From assembly GCA_020426325.1 (NCBI GenBank), contig JAGQQG010000020.1:1-64000 (forward strand): a stretch of DNA of 64,000 nucleotides, given 5' to 3'. How positions within the stretch are numbered: position 1 is the stretch's first letter; each line of letters begins with the position of its first letter. A program made the translations under genes and the position numbers. Shown one piece after another: positions 43,889-54,270 of this stretch. The notes beneath the pieces were generated by a model. The model was not told the origin of the DNA and did not search any database. It saw only the letters and a program-made list of their open reading frames with translations. This DNA is from Planctomycetaceae bacterium. GTDB lineage: Bacteria > Planctomycetota > Planctomycetia > Planctomycetales > Planctomycetaceae.

Positions 43889-45067
43889 ATGATGTCTGAG
43901 ACGGACTTCACGCTCCTCGAAAAACTCGCTGACCGGGAGGGCTCTGATGCGGTGCTCGATCGTCTGATGGAGTTGCTTCGCGAGCACAAGGCGTATCACA
44001 AACTGTTCGATGCGACGCTGATCCGAAAGAAGCATTCACTCGACCTGCCCTTGTCCCGTCCGACCTCCTTCGACGATGTTCCCGAAGAGCACCGCAAGGA
44101 AGTTGAGGACACTTACGTGGAAGCAGCGAGAGAGATTGGCAAGCTCTTTCTCGCAGACGGCGACATCCCGTCTGCATGGATGTATCTGCAGGTGATCCGG
44201 GAGCCGGAACCGGTGGCGGAGGCGATCGACAAGCTGCCTGTTGCGTCGGACTATAGCGAGGCGAATGAGCAGGTGATGCAGATCGCTCTGTTCGAGCGAG
44301 TCCATCCGCTCAAAGGGGTGAAGATGATGCTTCGCTCGCACGGGATGTGTAACACCATCACGTCTCTCGATCAGGCCATGGGGAATCTGTCTGTCGAGCA
44401 GCGAAGCGAGTGTGCCAGACACATGGTCCGGGAACTCTATCACGATCTGACCGAATCTGTTCGCAGGCAGGTTCAGGAGAAGGTGCCGCTCATCGAGCCA
44501 AACGCATCGTTGCGGGAGTTGCTCAGGGGACGCGACTGGCTTCTCGAGGGAGGCAACTATCACATTGATGTGTCCCACCTGAGTTCGGTCGTGCGTTTTG
44601 CCCGGTCGATCGAAGCCGGTGCGGACGAGTTGGATCTGGTCCTGCAACTGTGCGACTACGGCGAGCGACTTGATCCGCAGCTGCAGTACCCGGGAGAGCC
44701 TCCCTTTGAGGACTTCTATCCGGCACATCGGCAATTCTTTCATCTCCTGCTTGATAAGGATGTCGATACGTCTCTGGATTACTTCCGGAAGAAACTCAGC
44801 GACGAACCGGACGAGTATGACAAGCCGTTGCTCGCTTATGTTCTTGTCGATTTACTCGTCAGGGCGAAACGACTGGATGAAGCAGTGGACGTTGCTGCCG
44901 AGCATTTGACAGGCCTGGGGAATGACGTGAACTTTTCATTTGCGGAACTCTGTGTTGAGGCAGGGCGTCTGGATCGTCTGGCGGAGGTCATGCGGGACAA
45001 GAACGACATTGTGGGTTTTACAGCCGCGCTCCTCGGGACACCTTCATCAGCAACCACTCCAACCTGA
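43889..45067 (+). CDS. Helical hypothetical protein
   Basis: Tandem ATGs at 43889 and 43892 follow AAAGAG; the frame opens upstream only at TTG 43859. The 392-residue product is almost wholly helical, with repeated helix-turn-helix units (DRLMELLREHKAYHKLFDA, YVEAAREIGKLFLADGD, YVLVDLLVRAKRLDEAVDVA) in the style of TPR or ARM-type solenoids. There is no signal peptide or membrane segment. I do not recognise the family. It lies 58 bp after the PSP1 gene and 46 bp before the BatA-type gene, so it may belong to either unit. Confidence 0.75.
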   Translation: MMSETDFTLLEKLADREGSDAVLDRLMELLREHKAYHKLFDATLIRKKHSLDLPLSRPTSFDDVPEEHRKEVEDTYVEAAREIGKLFLADGDIPSAWMYLQVIREPEPVAEAIDKLPVASDYSEANEQVMQIALFERVHPLKGVKMMLRSHGMCNTITSLDQAMGNLSVEQRSECARHMVRELYHDLTESVRRQVQEKVPLIEPNASLRELLRGRDWLLEGGNYHIDVSHLSSVVRFARSIEAGADELDLVLQLCDYGERLDPQLQYPGEPPFEDFYPAHRQFFHLLLDKDVDTSLDYFRKKLSDEPDEYDKPLLAYVLVDLLVRAKRLDEAVDVAAEHLTGLGNDVNFSFAELCVEAGRLDRLAEVMRDKNDIVGFTAALLGTPSSATTPT

Positions 45068-45113
45068 CCGGCGACAAGACTGAGGCCGCATCCACCTGCG
45101 GGCAATTGTGATC

Positions 45114-47384
45114 ATGAATTTTCTGTCGCCCTGGATCGCTGAGCACTTTCTCAACCCGGCCCTGTTCTGGCCGGGGATGGCGTTGATCGCGGCACCGATT
45201 CTCATTCATCTGATCAACCGCTTACGCTACCGTCGCGTCCGGTTCGCTGCGATGGAGTTTCTGCTCTCCAGTCAGCAACAGAATCGTCGGCGTATCCTGC
45301 TGGAGCAACTTCTGCTCCTGTTGCTTCGCGTGGGCATCGTTGCGTTGCTCGCCCTGCTGATCTCACGTTTGATCGTTGATCCGAGTCAGTTGACCCTGTT
45401 TCAGGGGGCCAAGTCGCATCACGTATTTCTCCTCGACGACAGCGGATCAATGCGCGATCGCATGGGCGAGGAGACGACCTTCGATCGGGCGAAAGCTGTG
45501 ATTCTTAAACTGGCGACCGAGGGGGCACGGCGTCCGGGGACACAACGGTTCACGTTACTGCTGATGTCGCAGCCGGACAGTACGTACTCCAATCTGGGTG
45601 AACGGGACATCAACACTCAACTCGTCGAAGAACTCGCAGCCAAGCTGGAGGCGCTCGCATGTACGCACCAGCGGGTTGATCTCGTCGCAGGATTGGAAGC
45701 CGTTCAGCAGCGGCTTGCCGATGACCGATCCGCGGCCCGACATCTTCACATCCTGTCGGACTTCCGGAAGAGCGACTGGGTCGGCGCTCCAACCGTGACG
45801 GAGACCATCAAGGCTTTGGATGAATCTCAAGTCAGCATCAACTTCATCCACGCGGTGCCCGACGCTCATGAGAATCTGGGGATCACCATTGTCACAGGAG
45901 CTGTTGAGGTGGCTGCGGCCGGAATTCCGGTTCAACTCTCAGCCACAGTGCAGAACTTCGGTCAGCGTGAAGCGACCGATGTACGACTGTCCGTCATCGC
46001 AGATGGGGAGCGGCTGCCGTTGAATCTCCTCTTCGAGTCCATCGCGGCAGGAAAAACAGAGCAGCGTGGGTTTGATGTTCGGTTTGTCGAGCCGGGCAAA
46101 CATCGAATCGAGGTGACACTGGAAGCGGATGCCCTGGAAGCCGACAACACGCGGCATCTGGCGATCAATGTGCCGCTGGAGAACGAGGTCCTGATCGTCG
46201 ATGGTTCGCCCGGCAGTGAGCAGGGCCTGTTCATTGCAGATGCGTTGGCGGCAGACCGGACGGTCACAGGCTACGCGCCCATCATCGACAACGTTAGTGG
46301 CATGCGGCGACGAAATCTTGATGCGTTCCAGTCAATCATCCTGATCAACGTCAGTGAGTTGCCGCCCGATGCGATTCAGGCAGTGCAGAAGTTCGTCGCA
46401 GCGGGAGGAGGGTTAGTTTGGTACTTGGGCGATGCCATTCGGTCTGCATATTACAACGAAGCCCTGTATCAGCAGGGAGCGGGGCTGTTCCCGGTGCCGC
46501 TGTCCGGTACGCCTCAAACTCTGGATCATCCTCTGGCAGCGACCGGGCCTGATATCCTCGTCAGCAACCATCCGATGTTCAGCATCCTCAGCGGTCAGAA
46601 CAATCCGTTCATCGATGTGGTCACCGTCAATCAGTACCTTCCGATCGAACCGGAGGTTGTCGATCTGGGGAGTGATGAGATTGGCCAGGCGAAGGTGATT
46701 GCACGGCTGCGAAACCGTGAGCCGCTGATTCTCGAACACACTTACGGTGAAGGCCGAGTGGTGACGTTCCTCACGAGTGCGGGGCCGTTGCCGACGACAG
46801 AGGGGAGCGTATGGAACAATTGGGCCAGCGGTGCTGCGGCTCCAAGTTTTGCAGTGATGCAGCTCGAACTTCAGAAGTACATCGCCCGGCGTAATCGGTC
46901 GCAGCCTCAGCGGATCGTCGGCGAGCCGATTGAAGAGCGACTCAACCGGGCCGACTACCTTGAGGATCTGGAGATCGTGACTCCTGACGACGACGTGTTG
47001 ACGCTCAAGGCTGCCGCTCCGGAAGCGATGACATCCGATGACGGTTCAGACGTTGCACTCACGGATGATTGGGTGGCGACCTTTCGTGAGACGGACGAGC
47101 CGGGCGTGTACATTGTTCGCCGATTTGACCATCAGCAGCAGGCAGACGAGACGTGGATGGCCTACAATGTTCCTGTCGAGGAAAGCGACCTGACAATTGC
47201 GGACGAGGACGCTCTGCGTCAGCAGTGGGGGGAGGAAATTACCGTGGCGATTCACGAGGGAGATGCCCTCGACTGGATTCGCAACGAACCGCCCGGTCAG
47301 GACGTTCGCTGGTGGCTGCTCGCAGGACTGCTCTTGTTGTTCGTTGGCGAACAGGGACTGGCTTACCGCCTCGGTTACCACTGA
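45114..47384 (+). CDS. BatA-type membrane protein with VWA domain
   Basis: ATG 45114 gives 756 residues. The N-terminus is the BatA signature: FLNPALFWPGMALIAAPILIHLINRLRYRRVRFAAMEFL, with two membrane helices (about 14-34 and 64-87). The VWA domain follows, with MIDAS DDSGSM at 108-113. A long beta-rich region and a glutamine-amidotransferase-like segment (about 360-480) lead to a final membrane helix near 735-750. Most of the chain is therefore outside the cytoplasm. In other bacteria BatA works with BatB-E and MoxR in envelope stress tolerance. MoxR and DUF58 genes do not precede it here. Confidence 0.9.
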   Translation: MNFLSPWIAEHFLNPALFWPGMALIAAPILIHLINRLRYRRVRFAAMEFLLSSQQQNRRRILLEQLLLLLLRVGIVALLALLISRLIVDPSQLTLFQGAKSHHVFLLDDSGSMRDRMGEETTFDRAKAVILKLATEGARRPGTQRFTLLLMSQPDSTYSNLGERDINTQLVEELAAKLEALACTHQRVDLVAGLEAVQQRLADDRSAARHLHILSDFRKSDWVGAPTVTETIKALDESQVSINFIHAVPDAHENLGITIVTGAVEVAAAGIPVQLSATVQNFGQREATDVRLSVIADGERLPLNLLFESIAAGKTEQRGFDVRFVEPGKHRIEVTLEADALEADNTRHLAINVPLENEVLIVDGSPGSEQGLFIADALAADRTVTGYAPIIDNVSGMRRRNLDAFQSIILINVSELPPDAIQAVQKFVAAGGGLVWYLGDAIRSAYYNEALYQQGAGLFPVPLSGTPQTLDHPLAATGPDILVSNHPMFSILSGQNNPFIDVVTVNQYLPIEPEVVDLGSDEIGQAKVIARLRNREPLILEHTYGEGRVVTFLTSAGPLPTTEGSVWNNWASGAAAPSFAVMQLELQKYIARRNRSQPQRIVGEPIEERLNRADYLEDLEIVTPDDDVLTLKAAAPEAMTSDDGSDVALTDDWVATFRETDEPGVYIVRRFDHQQQADETWMAYNVPVEESDLTIADEDALRQQWGEEITVAIHEGDALDWIRNEPPGQDVRWWLLAGLLLLFVGEQGLAYRLGYH

Positions 47385-47445
47385 TGCAAGTTCTGATTGA
47401 GAGAAACGTGAAGGAGTCGTCGAGTCCTATGTTTGGCGGATCAAC

Positions 47446-49923
47446 ATGACCTGGAGCGGTCACATGCTGTTAGCGAACGGGGATGCCTCAAGGGCTGATG
47501 GCATCACCACGACCACAACGGTCGAGGTGGATTTCCCTCCGGAAACGGTTGTGGACGGAGTCCTCTTTGTCGGGTTCGCCCTAGCTGGGATCCTGTTGAT
47601 CTTCTTCCTCTGGCGTGACACCTCGCGACTCAGTCATCTGTCGCGTGCCTGGTTGCTCCTGTTACGGCTCTCCGCATTCGTTGGTGTGTTGATCATCGCG
47701 CTGAATCCCCATCAGCGGACACAGAAGGAATCGTTTCGGCCTTCGCAGGTGATTCTGCTCGCGGATACATCGACCTCGATGCAGCAGCCGGCTTCCGATC
47801 CTGCAGTGGGGACGTCTGTGGAGACGGCCGAGATGCGCTGGGAAGTGATTCAGCAACTGCTCGCTGAATCGACTCTCGTTGACAGCTTGCGAGAGCAACA
47901 CGTGGTGGACGTGGCGACGTTCGACAGTGATCTGCTGACCGGGCTGCTGAGGTTTCCCAAACGTCTGTCTTCCAATGATTCAGCCGTTCCTGCGGAGCAG
48001 AGTGACGAACTCCCCGCAGCCGATTGGGAACAGATTCTGCAACCGGCAGGACTTGCCACGCGGCTGGGGGACTCGGTCGACAAACTCCTCGCTGAAAGCA
48101 GGAGTGAGACCCTCGCCGGAGTCGTGGTACTGACAGATGGCGTGAACAATGTCGGTCGTGATGTGACGGCTGCAAACCGTCGTGCCAAGCGGGATGGCGT
48201 CCCGCTGTTCGCGGTCGGAGTGGGAGGCACAAAGCCGCCCGTCAACCTGCAGCTCGCCCGATTGATCGTCCCCTCGGACGTGCACGTGGGTGATGCGTTT
48301 GAAGTGACTGCACTCCTGCAGTCTTCAGGAGTTGGTGACTGGCTGGCCGAACAGAATCGTTCTGGACCACTGTCGGTTGTGGTCGAACTCCTGCGGCGCG
48401 ATCCAGAGACCGATGAGACGTCTGTCGTCGATTCCCGGGAAGTGTTACTTGCAGACGATGGCGTGCCGGTCGAGGTCACGTTCTCACAGTCACCCATTTC
48501 CCCCGCAGAGGTCGAGTACAGCGTTCAGGTTCGTCCGCCCCCGTCCCTGTTGGAAAGCCGTGACGACGACAACTTTGTCTCGCGGACAGTCAACATCTTC
48601 GATCGCCCCACAAAAGTCCTGATGATCGCCGGCGGGCCGATGCGCGACTACCGCTTCGCGAAGAACGTGCTCTATCGACACCCTTCGATGGATGTTGATG
48701 TCTGGCTGCAAACCGGGAGCGTCGGGATCAGTCAGGATGCAGATGAGATCCTGTTCGATTTCCCCGAGACCCGTGAAGCACTCTTCTCCTACGACGTTGT
48801 GATGGCTTTCGATATCGACTGGTCACGCATCCCTTCTGAGCGGCGCGAGTGGCTGAGTGAGTGGATCGCGAATGAGGGGGGCGGGCTGGTGATCATTGCC
48901 GGGGACATTTTCACCCCCCGGCTGGCAGCCGCGGATGAAGAGTTCACGGACGTGCTGACGTTGTACCCCGTGGTGCTGGAACCCATTCGCCCGCAGTTCG
49001 ATCGGAAGGATCGCTGGAATCAGCCCTGGCCGATCGAGTTGACTCCCGATGGACAGGCTGCTGCGTTTCTGCGGATCACCGATGATCCGGAGACCTCGCA
49101 ACTGGCGTGGGAGCAGTTTCCGGGTGTGTTCCGTGCGTATCCCACGAACGGTCAGAAAAGCGGCGCTACCGTGTACGGATACTTCAGCGATCCGCTCTCG
49201 CGAACGGACCAGGGAGCCCCCATCCTGTTTGCGTCACAGCGCTACGGACAGGGGATGACCGCTTACATCGGCAGTCCGGAAATCTGGCGATTGCGAGCCC
49301 TGGATGAGGCGTACAACGAACGCTTCTGGATCAATCTCACCAGAATGGCAGTCGAAGGTCGTTCCAAGCGGGGACTCCAGCGAGCGATGATCGTGCTCGA
49401 CGGTCGCGAGTACGGTGTGGGACAGACAGTCCCGGTACGAGCCCGTGTGCTGACGTCCTCTTTTGAAACTCTGGATCAGGACACGATCACCATCGATGTC
49501 TACGATCCGCGTGGCCGTCCACTGATCCCTGCACCTGTGTTGCGTCAGGATCAGACCCGACCTGCGGAGTTTGTGGGGGACTTTCGTGTGACGACCCCGG
49601 GCAAGTATCGCCTCGAACTCCCGGTCCCGGATTCCGCAGAGAACATCAAGGACGAAGTGACCGTCACCCTGCCGAAGCTGGAGATGGAGTCCTTGCAGCA
49701 GGATGTGTCGCAACTCGAAGCCCTCGTTTCGGAGACCGGAGGGGCGTACATGACAGCGGAACAGGCAGTGACTCGTCTGCCTGAACTTCTGGAGAATCGT
49801 GGTCAGACGTTCGTGCTCGATCAGCAGGTCGTGGAACTCTGGGACCGACGCTGGGTGATGTTTCTGCTGATTGGCCTCTTGTCCCTGGAGTGGTTGTCGC
49901 GAAAACTCATGAGACTGGCCTGA
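47446..49923 (+). CDS. Membrane VWA / glutamine-amidotransferase-like protein
   Basis: The product is 825 residues from ATG 47446, 61 bp after the BatA-type gene. Membrane helices are at about 36-55, 67-86 and 806-822. The VWA domain starts VILLADTSTSM with the MIDAS D-x-S-x-S at 107-111, then VVVLTDGVNNVG. After a beta-sandwich, a class I glutamine-amidotransferase-like fold is visible (VLMIAGGPMRDYRFAKNVLYR to NEGGGLVIIAGD), without an obvious catalytic Cys. This repeats the layout of the preceding protein at larger size, suggesting that the two form a hetero-complex. Confidence 0.88.
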   Translation: MTWSGHMLLANGDASRADGITTTTTVEVDFPPETVVDGVLFVGFALAGILLIFFLWRDTSRLSHLSRAWLLLLRLSAFVGVLIIALNPHQRTQKESFRPSQVILLADTSTSMQQPASDPAVGTSVETAEMRWEVIQQLLAESTLVDSLREQHVVDVATFDSDLLTGLLRFPKRLSSNDSAVPAEQSDELPAADWEQILQPAGLATRLGDSVDKLLAESRSETLAGVVVLTDGVNNVGRDVTAANRRAKRDGVPLFAVGVGGTKPPVNLQLARLIVPSDVHVGDAFEVTALLQSSGVGDWLAEQNRSGPLSVVVELLRRDPETDETSVVDSREVLLADDGVPVEVTFSQSPISPAEVEYSVQVRPPPSLLESRDDDNFVSRTVNIFDRPTKVLMIAGGPMRDYRFAKNVLYRHPSMDVDVWLQTGSVGISQDADEILFDFPETREALFSYDVVMAFDIDWSRIPSERREWLSEWIANEGGGLVIIAGDIFTPRLAAADEEFTDVLTLYPVVLEPIRPQFDRKDRWNQPWPIELTPDGQAAAFLRITDDPETSQLAWEQFPGVFRAYPTNGQKSGATVYGYFSDPLSRTDQGAPILFASQRYGQGMTAYIGSPEIWRLRALDEAYNERFWINLTRMAVEGRSKRGLQRAMIVLDGREYGVGQTVPVRARVLTSSFETLDQDTITIDVYDPRGRPLIPAPVLRQDQTRPAEFVGDFRVTTPGKYRLELPVPDSAENIKDEVTVTLPKLEMESLQQDVSQLEALVSETGGAYMTAEQAVTRLPELLENRGQTFVLDQQVVELWDRRWVMFLLIGLLSLEWLSRKLMRLA

Positions 49924-49946
49924 ACACAATTTTTACGGACCCCAAC

Positions 49947-52415
49947 GTGGCCCCGACGCATTCTCACAACCAACTGCCCGACGACGTGCTCAGCGTACTC
50001 AACGACCTGCGCACGCGCATTCGGCGGTATGTGTTGATTGAGGGAGCGTCGCTGGTCGTCGTGATGATCTGCGGTCTGTTCTGGGTGAGTTATCTGACCG
50101 ACTGGGCCTACTTTCGCATGAGCCGCCTGGAATTGCCCGGCTGGCTGCGATCTGCGTTTCTGATCCTCATGTTGTGCAGTCTCGTCGGAGGGGCATTGAC
50201 ATGGATCGTCGCTCGGCTCATGCGCCGGATTCGCAGCCGGGCCCTGGCGCTGGTGCTGGAGAAACGATTTCCTGAACTGGACGACCGTTTGATCACAGCC
50301 GTCGAGTTGGCTGACAGCGGCGAAGGGGATGATTCACCCCTCGCCTCCGCGATGCAGAGACGGACGATTACCGATGCGGCTCTCGTGACACGCAATCTTG
50401 ATCTCGAGAATGTCTTCGATCGCCGCCCGCTCAAACGGGCATTGGTCGGGGCAATCATGCTGCTGGTTTCGATCGCAGGGCTGGGCATCGCCGATGCATC
50501 CTCAGTTCAGCGGTGGTACTCAGCTTTCGTCCTGGGACGCGACAACTACTGGGACCCTTTCCGTCGCTCAGCACTCTCCGTGGGGGTGGTCGCACAACCG
50601 GGCGATCGATTCCAAAAACTGACTACCGATGAGGAGTATCGACACCCGCGTGGAGCCGATCTTGTCGTGCGAGTTGACGTGCCTGAAGACAAAGTAGTTC
50701 CGGAACAGGTGACGCTCCACTATCACACAACCGGTGAGACGGGCAGCAGTCAGGGACGGGTGACAATGACCCAAGTCGGGAACCGGTCGTTTCGTCATGT
50801 GCTCAGCCGGGCCATGGACGATCATCAACTCTGGGTTGTCGGCGGGGATTTCACGAACCGGCGTCCTTATCGCATTGATGTCGTCGACCCGCCGCGCATC
50901 GATGGCATCTCGCTGGACTGCAACTACCCGGCCTATACCGGCATGAATGCCTTCGCCGATCAAATGGTCCCTGTCCAGGGAACGCAGGTCTCACTTCCGG
51001 TGGGGACACGCTTCGTGCTCAAGGCAGGGACGAACAAGGCCTTGCTCGGCGTGCGGATTCGATCGCCTCAGTTCGATCTTTCGATCGCAGCTCCCTCGAT
51101 CTCAGAAGATCAGTCCACAGCGGAGCTCCCCCCGAGTGCATCCAGTCAACTCGTTGTAAAGTCTGAAGAATCCGACGAGTCAATGACTTACCCGCTGCGA
51201 GAGAGCGACGTTCAGCAGCTGTTCGCGAGTGGCGGCTCTGGGTTTGAACTGCCACTTGTGGTTGCGACCGACGCGGCTGAACGCCTCGCGAATTGGAATG
51301 GGTCAGCCAACTTCGAATTGCCCGTGCCCCCTGATGTGCCGTTACAGTTTGAACTCCATGATACGGACGACATCTGGAGTGCAGAGCCGACGCGTCTCAC
51401 CATCAACGGCATCGTCGATCTTCCCCCGGTGGTCGAGACACGTTTGAGAGGGATCGGACGCTCGATCACGCGGCTGGCACGCATCCCTGTCGAAGGGACA
51501 ATCTCTGACGACTACGGTGTCAGCACGGCGCGGTTTGGTTACCGTGTCGATGAGGCTGAGGCATATGAGTATGCCGACCTCTCACAAGTCCCTGCCGGTC
51601 AGAAGTCGTTCCCGCTCGGCGGGGCTGAACCGCAGGGCACAGAGCCATTCAACGTGCGACCTCTGGAATTGAGCCTGGGGCAGAAACTCATACTCTCGGT
51701 CTTTGCAGAGGACGCTGATGACATCTCCGGACCGCACGAGAGTCACGGAGAGTTGTACACGTTTCGTGTTGTGTCCAACGAAGAACTGCTGGCGATTCTG
51801 TACGACAAGGAACTCAACCTCCGGCTGCGGTTCGAGCAAATTATCACCGAAGTCACCGAAGCCCGCGATGATCTGGCAGCACACCTTGAGGTCAGTCGGG
51901 AGGCACAGGGACTGCGCGGGGTGGAGCAACCGACCGATGACCAGCGTGCCCTGCTCGATCAGGCGAACACGTCACTCGCCGTCTGTGCGGATCGCCGGTT
52001 GCAGTCGATGCGGAAGAACCACACCGAGACCCGTTCCATTGAGGAATCGTTCGCTGAGATCCGGGAGGAGATGGTGAATAACCGAGTGGACACCTCGACC
52101 GCTTTGGAACGAATCGACGACGGAATCCTGACTCCTCTCCACCAGATTAACGAATTTGACTATCCTGAAGTAGATCAGAACATCGCTCTGTTTCGGCTGG
52201 TCCATGAAGGTGGCGAGGATTCGGCCGCAGAGATTCAAACAGCCATCCGTAACATCGACACGATGCTGGATCGCATGCAGGGCATTCTGACGGAGATGCA
52301 ACGCCGTGAGACGTTCAACGAGATTGTCAAGTTGTATCAGGCACTGCTTGAGAAAGAGCAGGAGTTACACAACCGCACGAAGAAGTCGCACATTGACTCC
52401 CTGTTCGGGGAATAG
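49947..52415 (+). CDS. Large membrane protein, DUF4175-like, unknown function
   Basis: GTG 49947 (822 residues) is chosen because the alternative GTG 49890 lies inside the previous gene. Both are weak; an ATG is absent. Two membrane helices (about 28-52 and 68-92) are followed by a helical segment containing EKRFPELDDRLITAVELA, a third helix (about 150-168), a long beta-sandwich region, and a C-terminal coiled coil from about residue 600 (KELNLRLRFEQIITEVTEARDDLA). The first part resembles DUF4175/TIGR02302-type proteins that accompany VWA operons. Its position between the VWA proteins and the coiled-coil protein supports a scaffold role. Confidence 0.8.
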   Translation: MAPTHSHNQLPDDVLSVLNDLRTRIRRYVLIEGASLVVVMICGLFWVSYLTDWAYFRMSRLELPGWLRSAFLILMLCSLVGGALTWIVARLMRRIRSRALALVLEKRFPELDDRLITAVELADSGEGDDSPLASAMQRRTITDAALVTRNLDLENVFDRRPLKRALVGAIMLLVSIAGLGIADASSVQRWYSAFVLGRDNYWDPFRRSALSVGVVAQPGDRFQKLTTDEEYRHPRGADLVVRVDVPEDKVVPEQVTLHYHTTGETGSSQGRVTMTQVGNRSFRHVLSRAMDDHQLWVVGGDFTNRRPYRIDVVDPPRIDGISLDCNYPAYTGMNAFADQMVPVQGTQVSLPVGTRFVLKAGTNKALLGVRIRSPQFDLSIAAPSISEDQSTAELPPSASSQLVVKSEESDESMTYPLRESDVQQLFASGGSGFELPLVVATDAAERLANWNGSANFELPVPPDVPLQFELHDTDDIWSAEPTRLTINGIVDLPPVVETRLRGIGRSITRLARIPVEGTISDDYGVSTARFGYRVDEAEAYEYADLSQVPAGQKSFPLGGAEPQGTEPFNVRPLELSLGQKLILSVFAEDADDISGPHESHGELYTFRVVSNEELLAILYDKELNLRLRFEQIITEVTEARDDLAAHLEVSREAQGLRGVEQPTDDQRALLDQANTSLAVCADRRLQSMRKNHTETRSIEESFAEIREEMVNNRVDTSTALERIDDGILTPLHQINEFDYPEVDQNIALFRLVHEGGEDSAAEIQTAIRNIDTMLDRMQGILTEMQRRETFNEIVKLYQALLEKEQELHNRTKKSHIDSLFGE

Positions 52416-52501
52416 TTCGTCCGCGTGAGAATCAGAGTGTCCACGATTTCAGGAACCATCATTCGTCAAACGGCGTCTTCCTCGGTGTGGAGTACATCTG
52501 C

Positions 52502-54247
52502 ATGTTGAGTAACCGGACTCCCAAGCTGCTCGTCGGCGTGCTCTGTCTGTGCCTCACCCTCTCCGCGGGAGGACGGGCCGATGATGTGCCAACGGAGGAG
52601 GCTGAGTCTTCGTCGTCTGAACAGGAGCGTCTCGATATTCTCCAGCAGGCGATCAAGAATGATTACGATCGCCTGGAAGAGAAGCTTCTGGAGTTGGCTG
52701 AGTACACACGTCGAACCGACCCGGACCGGGCGGACCTGTTGATCCGGGTCCGTCGAGAGAGCACATCCCGTCGCATCTCCGCACAGATGGACCGGGTGAT
52801 TGAGTCGCTCACGCCCAGTGACAAGGGAGATGTCTTGTTTGGCGATGCCCTGTCCCGACAGGAAGAGTTGATCGGCGATCTCTCCGCTCTGCTCGCACTC
52901 CTGCAAAGCGAGGATGAACGTGACCGCATCGATGCGGAGATTGCACGCATTCAGGAACTGCTGAAAGACACTAATCGCATCATCGGCCAGCAAAAGGATG
53001 TCCGGGCCGACACCGAACGCGGAGGCGATCCCAAAGACTTGCAAGGTTATCAACAGAAAGTGACTGAGGAAGCCGGTCAACTGGCTGAGAAGATCGACCA
53101 GCAGGACGCAGAGCGACAGGCAGAGAAGAGCGATCAGTCGAGTGAAGGTGAACCTAAAGAGGGCGATCCGAACGAGCCAAGCGAAGATGCGTCCGATGAA
53201 GGTAAGGAGCCTGGCGAGCCGTCAGAGAAGGAACCATCCGAGTCCGAGTCGTCAGAAGACTCGGAGGGGCAGTCATCCGAACAATCGCAGTCCGGCGAGG
53301 GGGAACCGCAGGAGGGGGCTGAGCCTTCCGAGGGTGAGCAAGAGTCATCAGAGGGGCAGTCACAGAAGCAGGGACAGCAGTCTTCTCAGCCGGGTCAGCC
53401 ACAGTCGGGACAAAAGCCACAATCCGAACAGCAAACTCCGGGGCGTGAACAACTCGAACAGGCTCGTGAGCAGATGCAGCGGGCGATCGAGCAACTCCAG
53501 CAGGAGAAGCTGGACGAAGCATCCGACGAACAGGACGCTGCCATTGCCAAGCTGGAAGAGATGAAGGCCGAGTTGGAGGAAATCCTCCGGCAACTGCGTG
53601 AGGAAGAACGCAAGATGCTTTTGGCTCAACTCGAAGCCCGCTTTCAACGCATGCTCGAACTGCAACTCAACATCAACAACGGCACTCTGAAACTCGACCG
53701 TCAGCCGGTCGAAGAGCGGGACAACGACCGGCACCTGGCCGAGTCGACGAAACTCAGCCGGGACGAGCAGAGCAACATCACCGAGGCCGACAAGGCCTTG
53801 ATGCTGCTCAAGGAAGACGGAGCCTCGGTCGCGTTCCCGGAGGCTGTCGAGATGATGATCGACAACATGCAGGCGGTCGCCGGGCGGTTGCAACGCGGTC
53901 AAACGGCCGAGACGACCCAACTCCTGGAGCGGTTGATCGTGGAATCGCTCGAAGAGATGATCTTCGCACTTCAGAAGGAGATGGAGAAGCAGGAACAGCA
54001 ACAGGGGGGAGAAGGTCAACAGCAGGGACAACCTTCTGATCCGCAACTGGTCGATCAACTCGCAGAGTTGAAACTGATTCGTTCGCTTCAGATGCAGATC
54101 AACCGGCTGACTGAGCAGTACGGGTCCGAGTTCGAGGGGGAGCAGGCCCAGGAACTGGAAGCCTTGAACTTCCTCCGCAAGCTCAGCCAACGGCAGGAAC
54201 GTATTCAGGATGCGACCTATGACCTGTCAATTGGCAAGAACAAGTGA
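52502..54247 (+). CDS. Exported Glu/Gln/Ser-rich coiled-coil protein
   Basis: ATG 52502 gives 581 residues and opens a signal peptide ([19 protein letters not shown]). Residues about 40-190 are helical. Residues about 195-300 are extreme low complexity (Glu, Ser, Gln, Pro, Gly). From about 305 to 370 there is a long coiled coil ([20 protein letters not shown] onward), then a further helical region with a Gln/Gly patch near 500. It is strongly acidic overall. I know of no catalytic motif. Comparable acidic coiled-coil genes follow VWA/DUF4175 genes in planctomycetes. A role as a flexible periplasmic linker or peptidoglycan-proximal spacer is possible. Confidence 0.8.
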   Translation: MLSNRTPKLLVGVLCLCLTLSAGGRADDVPTEEAESSSSEQERLDILQQAIKNDYDRLEEKLLELAEYTRRTDPDRADLLIRVRRESTSRRISAQMDRVIESLTPSDKGDVLFGDALSRQEELIGDLSALLALLQSEDERDRIDAEIARIQELLKDTNRIIGQQKDVRADTERGGDPKDLQGYQQKVTEEAGQLAEKIDQQDAERQAEKSDQSSEGEPKEGDPNEPSEDASDEGKEPGEPSEKEPSESESSEDSEGQSSEQSQSGEGEPQEGAEPSEGEQESSEGQSQKQGQQSSQPGQPQSGQKPQSEQQTPGREQLEQAREQMQRAIEQLQQEKLDEASDEQDAAIAKLEEMKAELEEILRQLREEERKMLLAQLEARFQRMLELQLNINNGTLKLDRQPVEERDNDRHLAESTKLSRDEQSNITEADKALMLLKEDGASVAFPEAVEMMIDNMQAVAGRLQRGQTAETTQLLERLIVESLEEMIFALQKEMEKQEQQQGGEGQQQGQPSDPQLVDQLAELKLIRSLQMQINRLTEQYGSEFEGEQAQELEALNFLRKLSQRQERIQDATYDLSIGKNK

Positions 54248-54258
54248 TCGAGCATCCT

Positions 54259-54264
54259 AAGGAG
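54259..54264 (+). promoter_or_regulatory. Strong Shine-Dalgarno site that fixes a TTG start
   Basis: AAGGAG lies 6 bp before TTG 54271 and defines the start of the next gene. The frame-open alternative GTG 54244 has no such site. Confidence 0.7.
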
Positions 54265-54270
54265 CCCTTC